A stretch of 64,000 bases of DNA from Topomyia yanbarensis (GCF_030247195.1 NC_080672.1:1612001-1676000); one strand, 5' to 3'. Positions 34,791-45,017 are shown, numbered from the stretch's first letter. The notes: generated from the sequence alone by a model not told the origin. Numbers and translations: made by a program.

Positions 34791-34802
34791 TTGCTATTAT
34801 TA
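34025..34802 (-). pseudogene. Gene B exon 2, 3' part cut off by the MITE
   Basis: The minus-strand frame continues the Ser/Asn/Asp repeat array of gene B beyond the MITE: a run of about 23 serine codons (AGT, an ACT trinucleotide repeat at about 34721-34790), then three more repeats of 38-39 residues. A lysine-rich region (KKINSVNHK, GTKKRKVWSF) follows, with a C-terminal helix (SESNIRKVLMFLKKKEN) and TAA/TAG-type stop at 34025. The C-terminal helix matches the position and character of the one in gene A. With the MITE and one TTA taken out, the frame joins that of the upstream part. In the present sequence it has no start of its own. Confidence 0.8.
34721..34790 (-). repeat. ACT/AGT trinucleotide repeat encoding poly-Ser
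   Basis: About 23 uninterrupted triplets lie in the gene B frame next to the MITE insertion point. Such tracts are length-unstable, so alleles probably differ. Confidence 0.9.
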
Positions 34803-35563
34803 GGGGTCATGCATAAATGACGTAGCATTTTAGGGGGTAGGGGGGGGTACACCAAATTTGTGACGAAGTGTGACGAGGGGGAGGGTAGGGTCAGAAGTTG
34901 TGCGACGTAGCATTAAGTTTAATTTTTTTGGCGGGCATCAAAACCCATTAATTAGAGAAAACAATTTAATGTTCCTCCATTCCTAAGTTGATTTTCACGC
35001 GGTTTTTCATTTTGTAAATTTTACTGTTCGCGGAATGGCAGGCTCGCAAAGAAAAGGATAGATTTTTCATGCGGATTTAAATTTTCACATTAGTTAGCTA
35101 ATATTTCTAACTAGTAGACTTATTTTGGTAGCTGAATTAAATTTTCTTTCGGATTCAATCAAAGAAAATTTAGTAATTTAGTTGAGCTTATGCTTCCTAA
35201 AATCGTTGGCAGCTGCAGCTTTGTGAACTTTTCTTCATGCTTTATGACATGTAAAATTCTAAACAAAACTATCCACACTATATTTGTCATGAAATGGGCT
35301 TCTTTTGTGGGTAATTTGCTGTTATAATGAAAATGTTGATAAAAGTCGTCAAACATTTTGTAAGGACATATATTTAAAAGAATTGAAAAACATATGTAAT
35401 TTTTTCATCTCCCGGTCACGTTGCGGGGGGAGGGGGGGGGGGGTTAGAGATATGCTACGTCAATTACAAGGGGGAGGTTAGAATTTTGTGACCAAATGCT
35501 ACGAGGGGGGAGGGAGGGGTCGAAAATCGCCAGAAAAAAGCTACGTCATTTGTGTACGGCCCC
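34803..35563. mobile_element. PIF/Harbinger-type MITE inside gene B, 761 bp
   Basis: The 24-bp termini GGGGTCATGCATAAATGACG... and GGGGCCGTACACAAATGACG... (complement of the right end) match at 20 of 24 positions and resemble the 262-bp MITE at 1412-1673. TTA flanks both ends (34800-34802, 35564-35566). G-rich subterminal blocks lie at about 34840-34885 and 35420-35520. It has no transposase. It shifts the gene B frame (761+3 bp is not a multiple of three) and supplies a stop at 35464. Confidence 0.9.
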
Positions 35564-35735
35564 TTAGAATTGTTAGAATCGTTACCTTGTTCACTGTTAT
35601 TATTATTATCACTACTTTCCTTATCGTTACTATTACTATTACTGCTATTTAAGGAATTGTCACTATATCCATTTGCTTCGCTGTCACTACTGTAATTATT
35701 ATTACTATCAATGTTATTAGTACCACTTTCCTCAA

Positions 35736-35766
<31 letters not shown>

Positions 35767-36922
35767 GCTATTATTGGAATTGTTAGAATAGTTATCTTGT
35801 TCACTGTAATCATCATTGCTGTCGGTGTTATTATCACTACTTTCCTTATCGTTACTATTGCTATTACTACTATTGTTGGAATCTTCTTCGATCTCACTAT
35901 CTCCACTGTTATTACTATTACTGTCCATGCTATTATTATTACTTTCCTTATCACTATTACTACTACTATTGCTATTATTAGAATTGTTAGAATAGTTACC
36001 TTGTTCACTTTCCTTATCGTTACTATTACTATTACTGCTATTATAGGAATTGTCACTATATCCATTTTCTTCGCTGTCACTATCTCCACCGTAATTATTA
36101 TTACTGTCCATGTTATTATTACTACTTTCCTTATCACTACAGTTACAACTACTGCTATTATTGGAATTGATATTATAGCCATTTTCTTCGCTGTCACTAT
36201 TTCCACCGTAATTATTATTACTGTCGATGTTATTATTACTATTCTCATTATCACTCCCATTACTACTTGCACTATTATTTCCACTACTACTACTTTCACC
36301 ATTACTATTGCCATTATCATAATTATTATTATTATTATCATTACTATTACTATTGGGATTGTTACTATTATTATTCATGTTCGTATCAGTATTAGTATTC
36401 GGGTTTGAATTGCTGTTTTGATTATTATTTGCATTACTACTATCACCGTTGCCATTTTCATTCCCCCATGGATACGGCATCTGCGGTTCGTTGCAGCCGG
36501 GGAAATTTGACCATGGCATCTGACATGGATCCGAATAGGCATTCGTATTGGTCTTGACAATCGTGATGGGCGCATTACCGGTAATACTTCCGTCTAATTC
36601 TACTTTGCCTGATCCCCAACGGTGTTCGTATTTATCCTCGGATTCTGTAGCCCAGGCTAACCCGGCGACGACTGCTACACCGATCAGCTTCAATACTATT
36701 AGCACTTTCAATGGAATCAGTATGAAATAACCCACAAATGCCGGTACAGACGAAATCGCCAAAGTAAGCAGGGCAATTCTCAAAGAACTGGCTATCGACG
36801 ACAGCTTGTCATCGGCTATTATTGCGTACGGGGCGCTACTTCTAGGCTCTGATATATACTTTCCGGCAGCCTCATCCGAGTTGCTGTTTTCTGGAGCTGG
36901 TAACACTGGGACTTCGTTGTAA
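35464..36922 (-). CDS. Gene B exon 2, 5' part: hydrophobic hairpin and S/N/D-rich repeats
   Basis: The exon follows a CAG acceptor (TTTTTTGTCTCAG|TTAC). It encodes a Ser/Pro-containing linker, a hydrophobic hairpin at residues 126-171 with FILIPLK, and a Pro/Trp/Cys segment (DPCQMPWSNFPGCNEPQMPY). After this comes a long array of roughly 39-residue units rich in Ser, Asn, Asp and Glu (typical core DKESSNNNMDSNNNYGG, DSEENGY). The last about 33 codons before the stop at 35464 come from the MITE. The present reading gives about 565 residues; the uninterrupted gene would give about 790. The many NxS/T sequons in a probably secreted or membrane protein suggest glycosylation. The family is not recognised. 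Confidence 0.75.
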
Positions 36923-36984
36923 CTGAGACAAAAAAGGACAAATCAGCTTCTTCCTAGAAATTATTTGTCCCCTATAATACTCAC
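36923..36984 (-). other. Gene B intron, 62 bp, phase 2
   Basis: Minus-strand GTGAGT donor and TTTTTTGTCTCAG acceptor. It splits a codon after its second base, as in gene A, and joins K-N-N-Y-N. Confidence 0.82.
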
Positions 36985-37223
36985 TTATTTTTAGCATAAC
37001 CACTAGCAATATTGTAACTGTCGGACAATTTCCGTTTTTCTATAACTTCATGGGTTATATCGGTTGGATTGAAACCGAACTCTCGCACTGGGACACTATT
37101 ACTGTTTCCAGCGATCATTTGTTCGATGATCGCACTCGAATCCACTGTGATCGCGAAAAACCCCAGCAGTACGAAATAATCCACCAAAGGACGAATCCTT
37201 CGTCTATACCGTACGCACGTCAT
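36985..37223 (-). CDS. Gene B exon 1: signal peptide exon
   Basis: The exon starts at the ATG at 37221-37223 and has 239 coding bases. A basic N-terminus (YRRRIR) and a hydrophobic core at residues 13-29 (LVDYFVLLGFFAITVDS) make a signal peptide or anchor. The rest (to residue 79) is polar and unremarkable. Exon 1 is about the same length as that of gene A (281 bp) and ends in the same phase before the same kind of donor. A TATA box and an initiator lie upstream at suitable distances. Confidence 0.75.
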
Positions 37224-37264
37224 GCCAAAGCTAGGTGATGTTATTTAACTCGAATTCAGAAAGG

Positions 37265-37304
37265 AACTGAATCGTTGACTCGCTTCGTCTATTGGTTTTA
37301 TAGA
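37265..37304 (-). promoter_or_regulatory. Candidate core promoter of gene B (TATA and initiator)
   Basis: CTATAAAA lies at 37297-37304 on the minus strand and TCAGTT at 37265-37270. The spacing (about 35 bp) is a little long but usable. The initiator would give a 5' leader of about 45 nt before the ATG. Confidence 0.55.
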
Positions 37305-38440
37305 TTACGGATTCAATTAGCTATTGTGCAAACCATGTTACCTATCGGCTGACGATTAATAATTAACTTACCGCGTAAACAAGCCGAGAAATTAACGCAC
37401 CCGTTGGGGCGCCAATCATTTTTTGATCCCTTTTCGAACAAGTCTGAGGATCACCGTGCCTATAACCGCGAGAGCCCCCAGCGATGATTGGCTGCTACGT
37501 GGCGAACAAATTGCGGGTAATGTGAACAAACTGCTCATTTAATTAGACATGTTTAAATAGTCTGGAGTTGCACGCTAATGTAAAGTAAAACAAAGCCTTG
37601 TTTTTATAATCGGAATTTGACCTTCTGTTTCAACCGGCTCAGTAGCTGATTCTAAGCGAATAGGACAATTGCGTGGCTTAGGATAGGGTACCATATTTCT
37701 TAGTCGGAACTCGAACAAACGATGACTGATTTATGAGACCATTTCTGTTTTCTATGGCATTACCCTGTATTACCATCTCGTCGTCAGGGTAACGGCAAAC
37801 GACCAGCAGGAAGTAGGCGAACGATGATCAAAGGAAGCTCGAAGCTTAGGGGAAGCAAATCAGGGGAACAATCCGTCTAGTTTTCATTTTCTTTTTCGAT
37901 GTAAACAATCATAAACAAATCAAATCAAAGCTGAGTTTAATAAGAGTTGGCTATTACCTATAACATTGATGCTACTACATCAGTATAGCGAGGGAAAGTG
38001 TAGGGTCTGTTAGCTGCAATCGTTTCACAAAAGGAGGAAGGTATTTGTTAAAATGCACTTTATTTGCGTTCGTGTAACAGTGTCTTGTCTGTTGGTCTGC
38101 TAGCAGACACCTCTTTTTCTCTCTTTTGGTGTTTCATTTGCTAACTGACGAAGAGAATGTACGATGCTAAACAATTTATGCAATACATCTCCATAATTTT
38201 AAACCTTTTTTCATGTTTTCCTTAATTTATTATGTAACAGCGCGGTAGCTTTACGGAGCCTGGTCAACATTTCTGTACCTTATATTTCGTTTTCCAATTA
38301 TTGTAAGGAGGATTCCAATTATTGTAAGGAGGATTCCAATTATTGTAAGGAGGATTAATGCTTTTAAAAAAGAACGATGAATCGTTTCTCATAATTATTA
38401 TCTAAAATAGGATTTGAATTGAAATTACTATCGAACTACA
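37305..38440. other. Unassigned sequence upstream of gene B
   Basis: AT-rich and unique by eye; it may hold regulatory DNA of gene B. A 21-bp unit TTCCAATTATTGTAAGGAGGA is repeated three times at 38292-38354. Confidence 0.45.
38292..38354. repeat. 21-bp tandem repeat, three copies
   Basis: Three identical adjacent copies of TTCCAATTATTGTAAGGAG plus GA. Confidence 0.95.
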
Positions 38441-38692
38441 CAGCGCAAATTCGTTAGTTGGGGGTCGTTAGATGGGGTGTTCGCTAATTGAGTCGTGCCC
38501 TAATAAAAAGCATCTGGATGTCAAAATCTCATGTCAAATTTACTTTGACAATTAAGCAGACATTAGGTAAAAATGTGAGCAGTTGCATTCTACACTCTTT
38601 TGACAGTTTTCGACATCTGTCAATCGACCCAACTAGCGAATCGTGTTCGTTAGTTGGGGCGAGGTCGTGACCCAAGTAACGAATCTGTGCTG
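38441..38692. mobile_element. 252-bp MITE, possibly pogo/Tigger-type
   Basis: The ends CAGCGCAAATTCGTTAGTTG and, on the complement of the right, CAGCACAGATTCGTTACTTG are inverted repeats; inner GTTAGTTGGGG/CCCCAACTAAC words strengthen the pairing. TA follows the right end and lies 2 bp before the left end. TA target sites and CAG-starting termini fit pogo/Tigger, but the left edge is imperfect. Confidence 0.6.
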
Positions 38693-39563
38693 TATTACCA
38701 GCAAGCCATGCCGAATGATACTTAAGGGCAAGCCACAACATAGCTCCTACGCCTCACACCCCTCTTTCCCCTGCTTAACCATGTATCTGACATGAGCAAA
38801 TATAAAAATACGTTTTTCAACACACTAACCTTGCTGGAGTGGCACAAAACTGCTACTTGAGGAAGCTAAAACATTTTGCTTAACAATCAATCCGAGTTTT
38901 TGACAGAATGCCATCTGTAGTTCCTATTTAGTGCGAAAATATCATCCCTCTTCACTTGGGGTTTCTTTTCTTATTTTTCTTCTCGTTTTCTTTGCACTTT
39001 TTCGAATGCATTTTAATCACACACCACTGTGCAGATGATCAAAGGAAAATGTCCGAAAACTCTCATTTGTGCGATTGGATTTTCACTTCAGATTTCAGTT
39101 TTTCTCAATGTAAGCAAGCAATTCGGTGCCTAGCAACAAGCGTGCGTTCGTGGCTTCCACTCACATATCTTCACCTTGTCAGAGTGTGACAGCATTAGAT
39201 GTGTGCGCCGCCACGCCATGCCGCCGCCGGTACTTTTTGTCATACGCCGATGCCGTGCGAAAACCGAAATTTATTACGCCGTTATTTTTGCGAAAATGCA
39301 AACATTCTAGTGTGTGCGATTTAATCTGAACAAAAATAAGAAACGCTTTGGTATTTCGTTTTCCCATCTTTTCCTTGACAGTTCTATGAACCCAGAACGG
39401 CAGGCAAGTGCTTAACAGATTTCATTAGTATTTATTCTGTAGACAGCATCTTTTCAACAGGGAAGCAAAAGTAAGCAACATTTCTCATAAAATTGTCAGG
39501 TGGAGCAGTAGAGTAAGGAAAAGTTTTAAAAAAAACAAAGAGCAGCCGTTGTGGTCAATCTTT
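38693..39563. other. Unassigned sequence
   Basis: No gene or paired repeats recognised. A GCC/GCCG-rich patch lies near 39205-39230. Confidence 0.4.
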
Positions 39564-39764
39564 GATTTCTCGACAAACATTTGATTAAAGGCTCAAAACC
39601 CAAATGTCAAAATTCACTTGGAGGCGAAATTCTGGAGAAAACGTTTCTCTTTTGTTTGCTACCAATGGCCGTGCTGGGCGATTAACGGTTCGTCCGGAAT
39701 TTATCCGTAAAGTGAACTTTAACAGTTGGCTTTTGAGCCCTAATCATATGTTTGTCGAGATTTC
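39564..39764. mobile_element. 201-bp MITE with TCTCGACAAACAT termini
   Basis: GATTTCTCGACAAACATTTG on the left pairs with GAAATCTCGACAAACATATG on the complement of the right; pairing continues through GATTA and GGCTCAAAA. Non-coding, and no clear target duplication. Confidence 0.6.
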
Positions 39765-39817
39765 AGTGAGATGTTAGATTGTTGTCTTTCTGTATGTGTG
39801 GAGAAAACTACCGTACT

Positions 39818-41155
39818 TCAGCCATGCTCTTTTAGTGTTTTGGAAGCAATCACTATGTCGTCTAAATATACGAAAACGAATGGCATTAAATCGAAACCGA
39901 TAACCTTGTCCATCAATCTGCACATAGTGAAGGGTGCGTTTGTTACCCCGAACGGCAAAACTTTAAAACGGAAAAGTCCTTTGGAAGTGCGAAACGCTGT
40001 AAGGTTCCGGCAATCTTCTTTTAAAGGAATTTGGAAGTAAGCGTCTTTTAAGTCGATAATCGAAAAATATTTAGCAGACTGCAGTCTGTGAAATATTTCG
40101 AGCATGTTGCGGATTGGATAGGCATCCTTAACCGTCATCGAATTAATTTTCCGGGAATCAAGGCATACTCTAATTTTCCCGTTTGACTTCCGTACTGGTA
40201 CTATCGGATTAGTCCACTCACTATAGCATTCTTCGATGACCCCCATTTGCTTAAACCTTTCGACTTCTGCGTCGATTTCCTTTTGAATGCTTGGTGAGCA
40301 ACGGTATGTTGGTTGGTTTCTTGGTTTCGAGCCCTCTTTAAGAACAATCTCATGTTCAATGAGATTTGTTCGACCTAACTTTTGTGTGCTGGTAAATTCA
40401 AACTCCTTAATAACTTCCATCAAATCTTCCCGTTCCTTTTTCGTTAGCTCATGTTCTACCTCTACTGTATCCTCTGTCGGTATTGGTACCTGCTCTGGTA
40501 TATCGATTGTCGGTACATCCAGTGTAGTATCCTCCCCCGTGATCGGTAAAGTAGGCAACTGTTCCACCGGTTCTAGTGTGAACGTTATCGACTCGTCGGT
40601 GCCCGCGTATTCTCCTATCTGTTCTGGCCCGTTACCAAGATCGGCCATCGGTTTTATTCCGAAACTACGCCAAAAGTTACATCCTAAAATTGATTTCGAA
40701 ATCTCCGGTACTACTACCGTTGGTACAACTTTGGTCAAATTTTTATAAGTGTATGGAATGTTTAAATATCCTATGCACTTATATGCAGTATTATCCGCCG
40801 TACAAACTCTTAATTTTGTTGGTTGGAGTTTTAAACCGTATTTTTCGGCAAGCTCCAAAGAATTAACCACACTAATTCCCGCCCCCGAATCTAATAGTGC
40901 TGTTAACTCAGTGTCAAAAACTTTTACCCTCAGATATGGACATTTTCTTGACTCGATTTTGATTGAGTGGATTTGGTTTATTGGGTCGTATTCGAATAAT
41001 CTGTCGGGAATCTTTTCTTTGATTGGAATGGTCGGATTCCCCAACGCACATTCCATTATTGGTTTCCCTGTGTTTGGACAGCCGATTTCCGCCCGGATGC
41101 TATACAACGTGGACAGGATCGAATCGTTCGTCCTAGGTTGCCACAGCCATAGCAA
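39818..41155 (-). pseudogene. pol: Ty3/gypsy pol, protease and truncated reverse transcriptase
   Basis: The pol frame is reached by a -1 shift from gag. The protease has ALLDSGAGISVV, an aspartic active site. After a spacer rich in Pro/Glu/Thr (TLDVPTIDIPEQVPIPTED) the reverse transcriptase shows VPVRKSNGKIRVCLDSRKIN, SIIDLKDAYFQI with the first catalytic aspartate, PFGVTNAPFTMCRLM, and VYLDDIV with the catalytic pair. The frame stops about 12 residues later at 39818, and similarity to pol is lost, so thumb, RNase H and integrase are gone. This copy cannot replicate by itself. Confidence 0.88.
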
Positions 41156-42921
41156 AAGATGGCTTTTGGTTCTTGGCAGTCCCGCCAGTTATGTCCCACT
41201 TTCCGACAGTTCCAGCAAATGTTTTGTTGCATTTGCTCGTTTGTCTGATGGGTTTCTCGTGCATTTGGTGGCCCAGCGAAACGATTCTGATTCCTACTAT
41301 CTGGCCTTGCTCTAATGACGTTGACTATTTCGTTTTCGTCACTCACGTAATCCGACTCGCATTCGACCTGGTGTACCCCCCGATGGTTTCTCGATTCTGT
41401 GAATTGTTGGAGCATGGGATCTGCTGCATCTATTCCATGGTTCAACCTGATTAGATGGTCTAAATCTCGAACATGGATTGTCGATATTTTAGACCTATAG
41501 TGTTGTCTCATGTTGTCCCATACGACCTCAAATTTTCTTCTCCTCGATAGTGACTTTGAGAGCATTTTGTTCAGACGTTCAATTTCTGTCACGAAAGCTA
41601 TAAATGACTCTCCCCTGTTCTGCTTACGCTCTTGTATTCGTAGCCGTATACCCTGATCCTGATTGGGATTCCCGAATCGATACCGAATCCTCTCTTCAAA
41701 ATCGGCCCAGTTTACGAACTCATCGACGTAGGTAAAGAACCAGTCAGAGGCTACCCCTTCTAGAATCAGGTGGATATCGCGTAAAAGATTACGATCAGAC
41801 ACGCCTTCCCGTCGTGCGATCATTTTCAATTTGTAAAGGAAATTTTCCACCGACACTGATTTGGACTTCCCCGAAAACGATAGTTTCCAGTGTTCGATCC
41901 TTCTGTGGTGTCGTGGCCCATGATCGTTATATTCGCGGTTTCTATAAGAACCCCGATACTCTTGCGATGCGTTCGTCCCGTCGCTGTCTCTAACATGTCG
42001 ATTTTGTCGCCGACGTCGACTATTTCGTTCGACAGTCAGTTCATCTACGTCGTTGGAGTCACTACCAGTCTCCTGAACAACTAGCTGCTGATGTCTGGAA
42101 TTTTGTCGTTCCCTGGTTTGTTTGTACCTCCTATTCTGCAATCCGTCCTCCTGGTAGTCGTCTGTTTCCGTTTCGCTAGCTCGTCTCCGTAAACTCCATC
42201 TATTGGGCCTCTTATCGACGGAGTGTGATTCCTGCTGGACCTTTTTGTCCGTCAAATTCGATTGACTTAGCCTGGTTTCCAGTTCGATAACCCTCTGCAG
42301 CAGCTCATCGTACGAGGGTTTGTTCGATCTACTGCGACCGACGTCCGAATTTTCTTGTTGGTTTTCCCGCTTGTTTGGAGTTTGTGTACTCTTCCGAATG
42401 GCTCCCAGACTTCCGTCCAACCCCTTTTGAGCTGGGCTGTTCTTCGAGATTTCCAGCCCAGAATGCCTCGACTGCGAGTCGCCGAACCCGAAAGCTTCTT
42501 CTTCGCCTTCGCTTTCTTCGTTTTCTTCTTCCGCGATCAGCAATCCAACGGAAGCCTTCTGAATCATCTCTGGGATCGATTTCAGTAATGCTCGACGAGC
42601 TATCTCCCCACCCTCATTAGTGGATTCTCCCCTCTCAACTCTAAGAAGGTAGTGTCTTAAACGTGATACTAATTTCATGTTTGCTCCATCCTGTAATGCC
42701 ATCTCAATTTGACCTACTCTATTTCTAATGACGTCGAGTTCCTGTTCAAACTTGTAAGGGGACCGATACTGTGTACCTTCTTTCCGATCCTCTAAAAACA
42801 ATCGGCGTAGCAGCCTTAATTTTGACTGCATGTCCTTTTGCCTATCCCCCAATCGATTTCGCAAAAGCAGCTCATAGTCTACTTCTTCGTTTGTTAAATG
42901 ATCCGCGTGTGGGAACTTCAT
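41056..42921 (-). CDS. gag: Ty3/gypsy gag
   Basis: The open frame has about 621 codons from the ATG at 42919-42921; the TTG further upstream is less likely. The N-terminal half is charged, with a coiled-coil-like segment (SYDELLQRVIELETRL) and Arg-rich stretches. The retrotransposon gag domain is marked by WKLSFSGKSKSVSVENFL, EGVASDWF and FEERIRYRFGNP. Two zinc knuckles close it: CWNCRKVGHNWRDC is a normal CCHC, while CYGCGNLGRTIRSC has Arg where His is expected. Gag packages element RNA into particles. The stop at 41056 is preceded by a GGGAAAC slippery heptamer. Confidence 0.88.
   Translation of the reverse strand: MKFPHADHLTNEEVDYELLLRNRLGDRQKDMQSKLRLLRRLFLEDRKEGTQYRSPYKFEQELDVIRNRVGQIEMALQDGANMKLVSRLRHYLLRVERGESTNEGGEIARRALLKSIPEMIQKASVGLLIAEEENEESEGEEEAFGFGDSQSRHSGLEISKNSPAQKGLDGSLGAIRKSTQTPNKRENQQENSDVGRSRSNKPSYDELLQRVIELETRLSQSNLTDKKVQQESHSVDKRPNRWSLRRRASETETDDYQEDGLQNRRYKQTRERQNSRHQQLVVQETGSDSNDVDELTVERNSRRRRQNRHVRDSDGTNASQEYRGSYRNREYNDHGPRHHRRIEHWKLSFSGKSKSVSVENFLYKLKMIARREGVSDRNLLRDIHLILEGVASDWFFTYVDEFVNWADFEERIRYRFGNPNQDQGIRLRIQERKQNRGESFIAFVTEIERLNKMLSKSLSRRRKFEVVWDNMRQHYRSKISTIHVRDLDHLIRLNHGIDAADPMLQQFTESRNHRGVHQVECESDYVSDENEIVNVIRARPDSRNQNRFAGPPNARETHQTNEQMQQNICWNCRKVGHNWRDCQEPKAIFCYGCGNLGRTIRSCPRCIASGRKSAVQTQGNQ
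41062..41068 (-). promoter_or_regulatory. Candidate -1 frameshift site GGGAAAC
   Basis: GGGAAAC sits in the correct X-XXY-YYZ phase, one codon before the gag stop (GGA AAC CAA TAA). Slipping by -1 continues into the pol frame as P-I-M-E. A downstream pseudoknot or stem would be expected but was not worked out. Confidence 0.65.
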
Positions 42922-43273
42922 TGTTCTTCGCCAAATTTGGTGATGTAACACTGACTCGAAAAAATTTGTTCTACGCAATAACGTTTATGTTCATTAATCG
43001 TAAAGTAAATTAGAAATAGCCCAAAAAACCACAATATATAATAATAATATAAATAATTTTTACAGAAGAATGAAATAAATATAAGTAAATGTAAATAATG
43101 CAAAAAAATAATTAATTATATAATTGTGGTGAAACCACACACACACACTATACGCATATACAAATAAATGATAACGAATCTAACGAGTTGCTTTCTATTT
43201 AACCCGAAAACCCTTTTAAAATGTTTGGCGAAAGGTGTCGCGTACGACAGAAAAATTACCCCAAATATCTGTT

Positions 43274-43340
43274 GGGCGCCAATTTGTAGCGCGACCAACT
43301 TGTAGAAAAATGTACCCCAAATTCACGTTGGGCGCCAATT
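43274..43340 (-). repeat. Duplicated primer-binding-site region
   Basis: GCGCTACAAATTGGCGCCCAAC occurs twice on the minus strand, about 53 bp apart (near 43269-43290 and 43326-43347). TGGCGCCCAAC is a common retroelement primer site. The two copies continue with similar but not identical sequence (TTTGGGGTA...TTTTTCT). Confidence 0.75.
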
Positions 43341-45017
43341 TGTAGCGCGTGCAAGACGCACTAGCGGTTCTGGTCTGCGAAATTGCTCCCCAGGGAACTC
43401 AAACCAGCGATTTATGCGCCACCTCCGAAGAGGACCGCTTGTCACGTTTTATTTGCCCGGCAAGAGTCTGAACCTCAGGGCGGATTCTCGTAAAAGAACC
43501 CGGAAATATAAATGAACGATTTGGCAGACCTGGATAACCTTCCAGTGACTTTGAATCGGACCAAACAGCGCTGAAAAGAAAACTAGGAGAATCCCGTCGT
43601 TCAGCCAGTCAAGAAATACCACCATTCACGTGTCTCATCACAGGCACAATTCCTAAATTCAAACTGACCCGTAACGCTTCAGAAGTGGAAGTGGAGGGGG
43701 TTGAGGTTCCCAAGCAACCCAAGACTTGGAGTAAAAAAACAGAAAAGAAGAAACTAGAAACTACTGAACGAACGACGTGAAACTCCTTTTAAACCGAGCC
43801 AACCATTGCGGGGAAAACTATCTACAAAAATACACTCATTATACACATTTTACATTAATTACAACAGATTTTTATTTGCGGACGGCATTCATTTCACCTC
43901 CTCATTCTCTTCCTTCACTTTTCTTTTCCCCCTCAAATCTTTCTATCTATCGTGTGCGGTTTAAGCTCTAGCGACATTTATCGGCCAAGAACCACCTACT
44001 CTACTAAAAGCTTCGTGTGCTATAATATGGCTATTTGATCATGCGCATGTCAAAGGTCTTTACTCACTCATTTGTTGGGCTTACGTTCGCTGCAGCGCTT
44101 CTACGGTGATGATGTCGGTATTACAGGTGCTCCGACGTGACGAAACGGCGGTCTGATGATATTCGCCGCGTGGTGAGTTTTTCCCAGTTCTACGACAGGG
44201 CGGCGGCGCAAGTAGTCAACGGCTGGTCTGCGCTCTAGGCCGGCGGTGCAACGGTCGGCCACTTCCGACTGATGCGTCGGGTTGTTCGACCAGGAAACGT
44301 GGAAGCGTGCGAGAGTGATTCGCAGTGAGCCGATCCTCGGCTTACGCGTCGCTAGAACCGTTCGGTTGGTTCTCAACTGTCCGGAAAAACGCTAGTCGGC
44401 GGGAAATTCGCCGGTGACGAAAACTGTCAAATAAAAAGCCGTCGAACGGCTGTTCGACGCGGTTTAAGCCTATGCCGGTATAAGCACACATTCTTTTATA
44501 TTTACCTTTGGTTTTAGAAACACTCGCACACGTTTACCGCACAAAATCTAGCTTGGACTTTTACAACACCTAACGGAAAGGGAAAGATTTTTCAAACAAT
44601 TAACTCGGGCCAAAGAATTCTAACACCGTTTTACCTCGACATTACATCGCGAAACAAACTAATCACTCGCACTTCTGTCTTCTTCCACGATCCAGGACAA
44701 ATTGGATAGGAAATTGCGATAGGTCCTCAGATATACGCGAGTGTTAATTTTCGGGTTTTCTAACCGGAAGTACGTTATCTAGCCGAAACAGGACAACGAC
44801 CTTTACCAATACCCGAAATCTCCCAGAGTTCAGTTCTGCGCTGATTCAATCCTACATCTCCCTCACTCTCAAGCTGCCCAGATCAACCCATTTAGTTTCG
44901 ACGCGCATCTGTGTATAATTATAAAGAATCCCCCCGCCGGTTAATTCTTGCCAGGCTGTAGAGAACGCATGGGAAAGCAATTGGGCGCTTACCCCAAACC
45001 TCCCGCTAAGGTCTACA
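43341..45017 (-). repeat. Candidate 5' LTR of the truncated gypsy element
   Basis: The end next to the primer site reads CTACA, and TGTAG begins at 45017, giving TGTAG...CTACA borders of a 1.68-kb LTR. The other LTR is missing, so this cannot be confirmed by comparison. The region is GC-rich compared with its surroundings and has no coding frame I can support. Confidence 0.35.

Larger units (their letters stand above)
39790..45017 (-). mobile_element. 3'-truncated Ty3/gypsy retrotransposon
   Basis: Gag, protease and the first part of reverse transcriptase are present on the minus strand, followed upstream by a tRNA primer-site motif and a candidate long 5' LTR. The element breaks off just after the YLDD box; RNase H, integrase and the 3' LTR are missing. 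Gag and pol overlap by 100 bp in different frames. No target duplication can be defined. Confidence 0.8.

Noticed and set aside
34176..36408. Long Ile/Thr- and Leu-rich frames on the plus strand and a second minus-strand frame
   Set aside because: These are shadows of the AAT/AGT-rich repeat array of gene B read in other frames.
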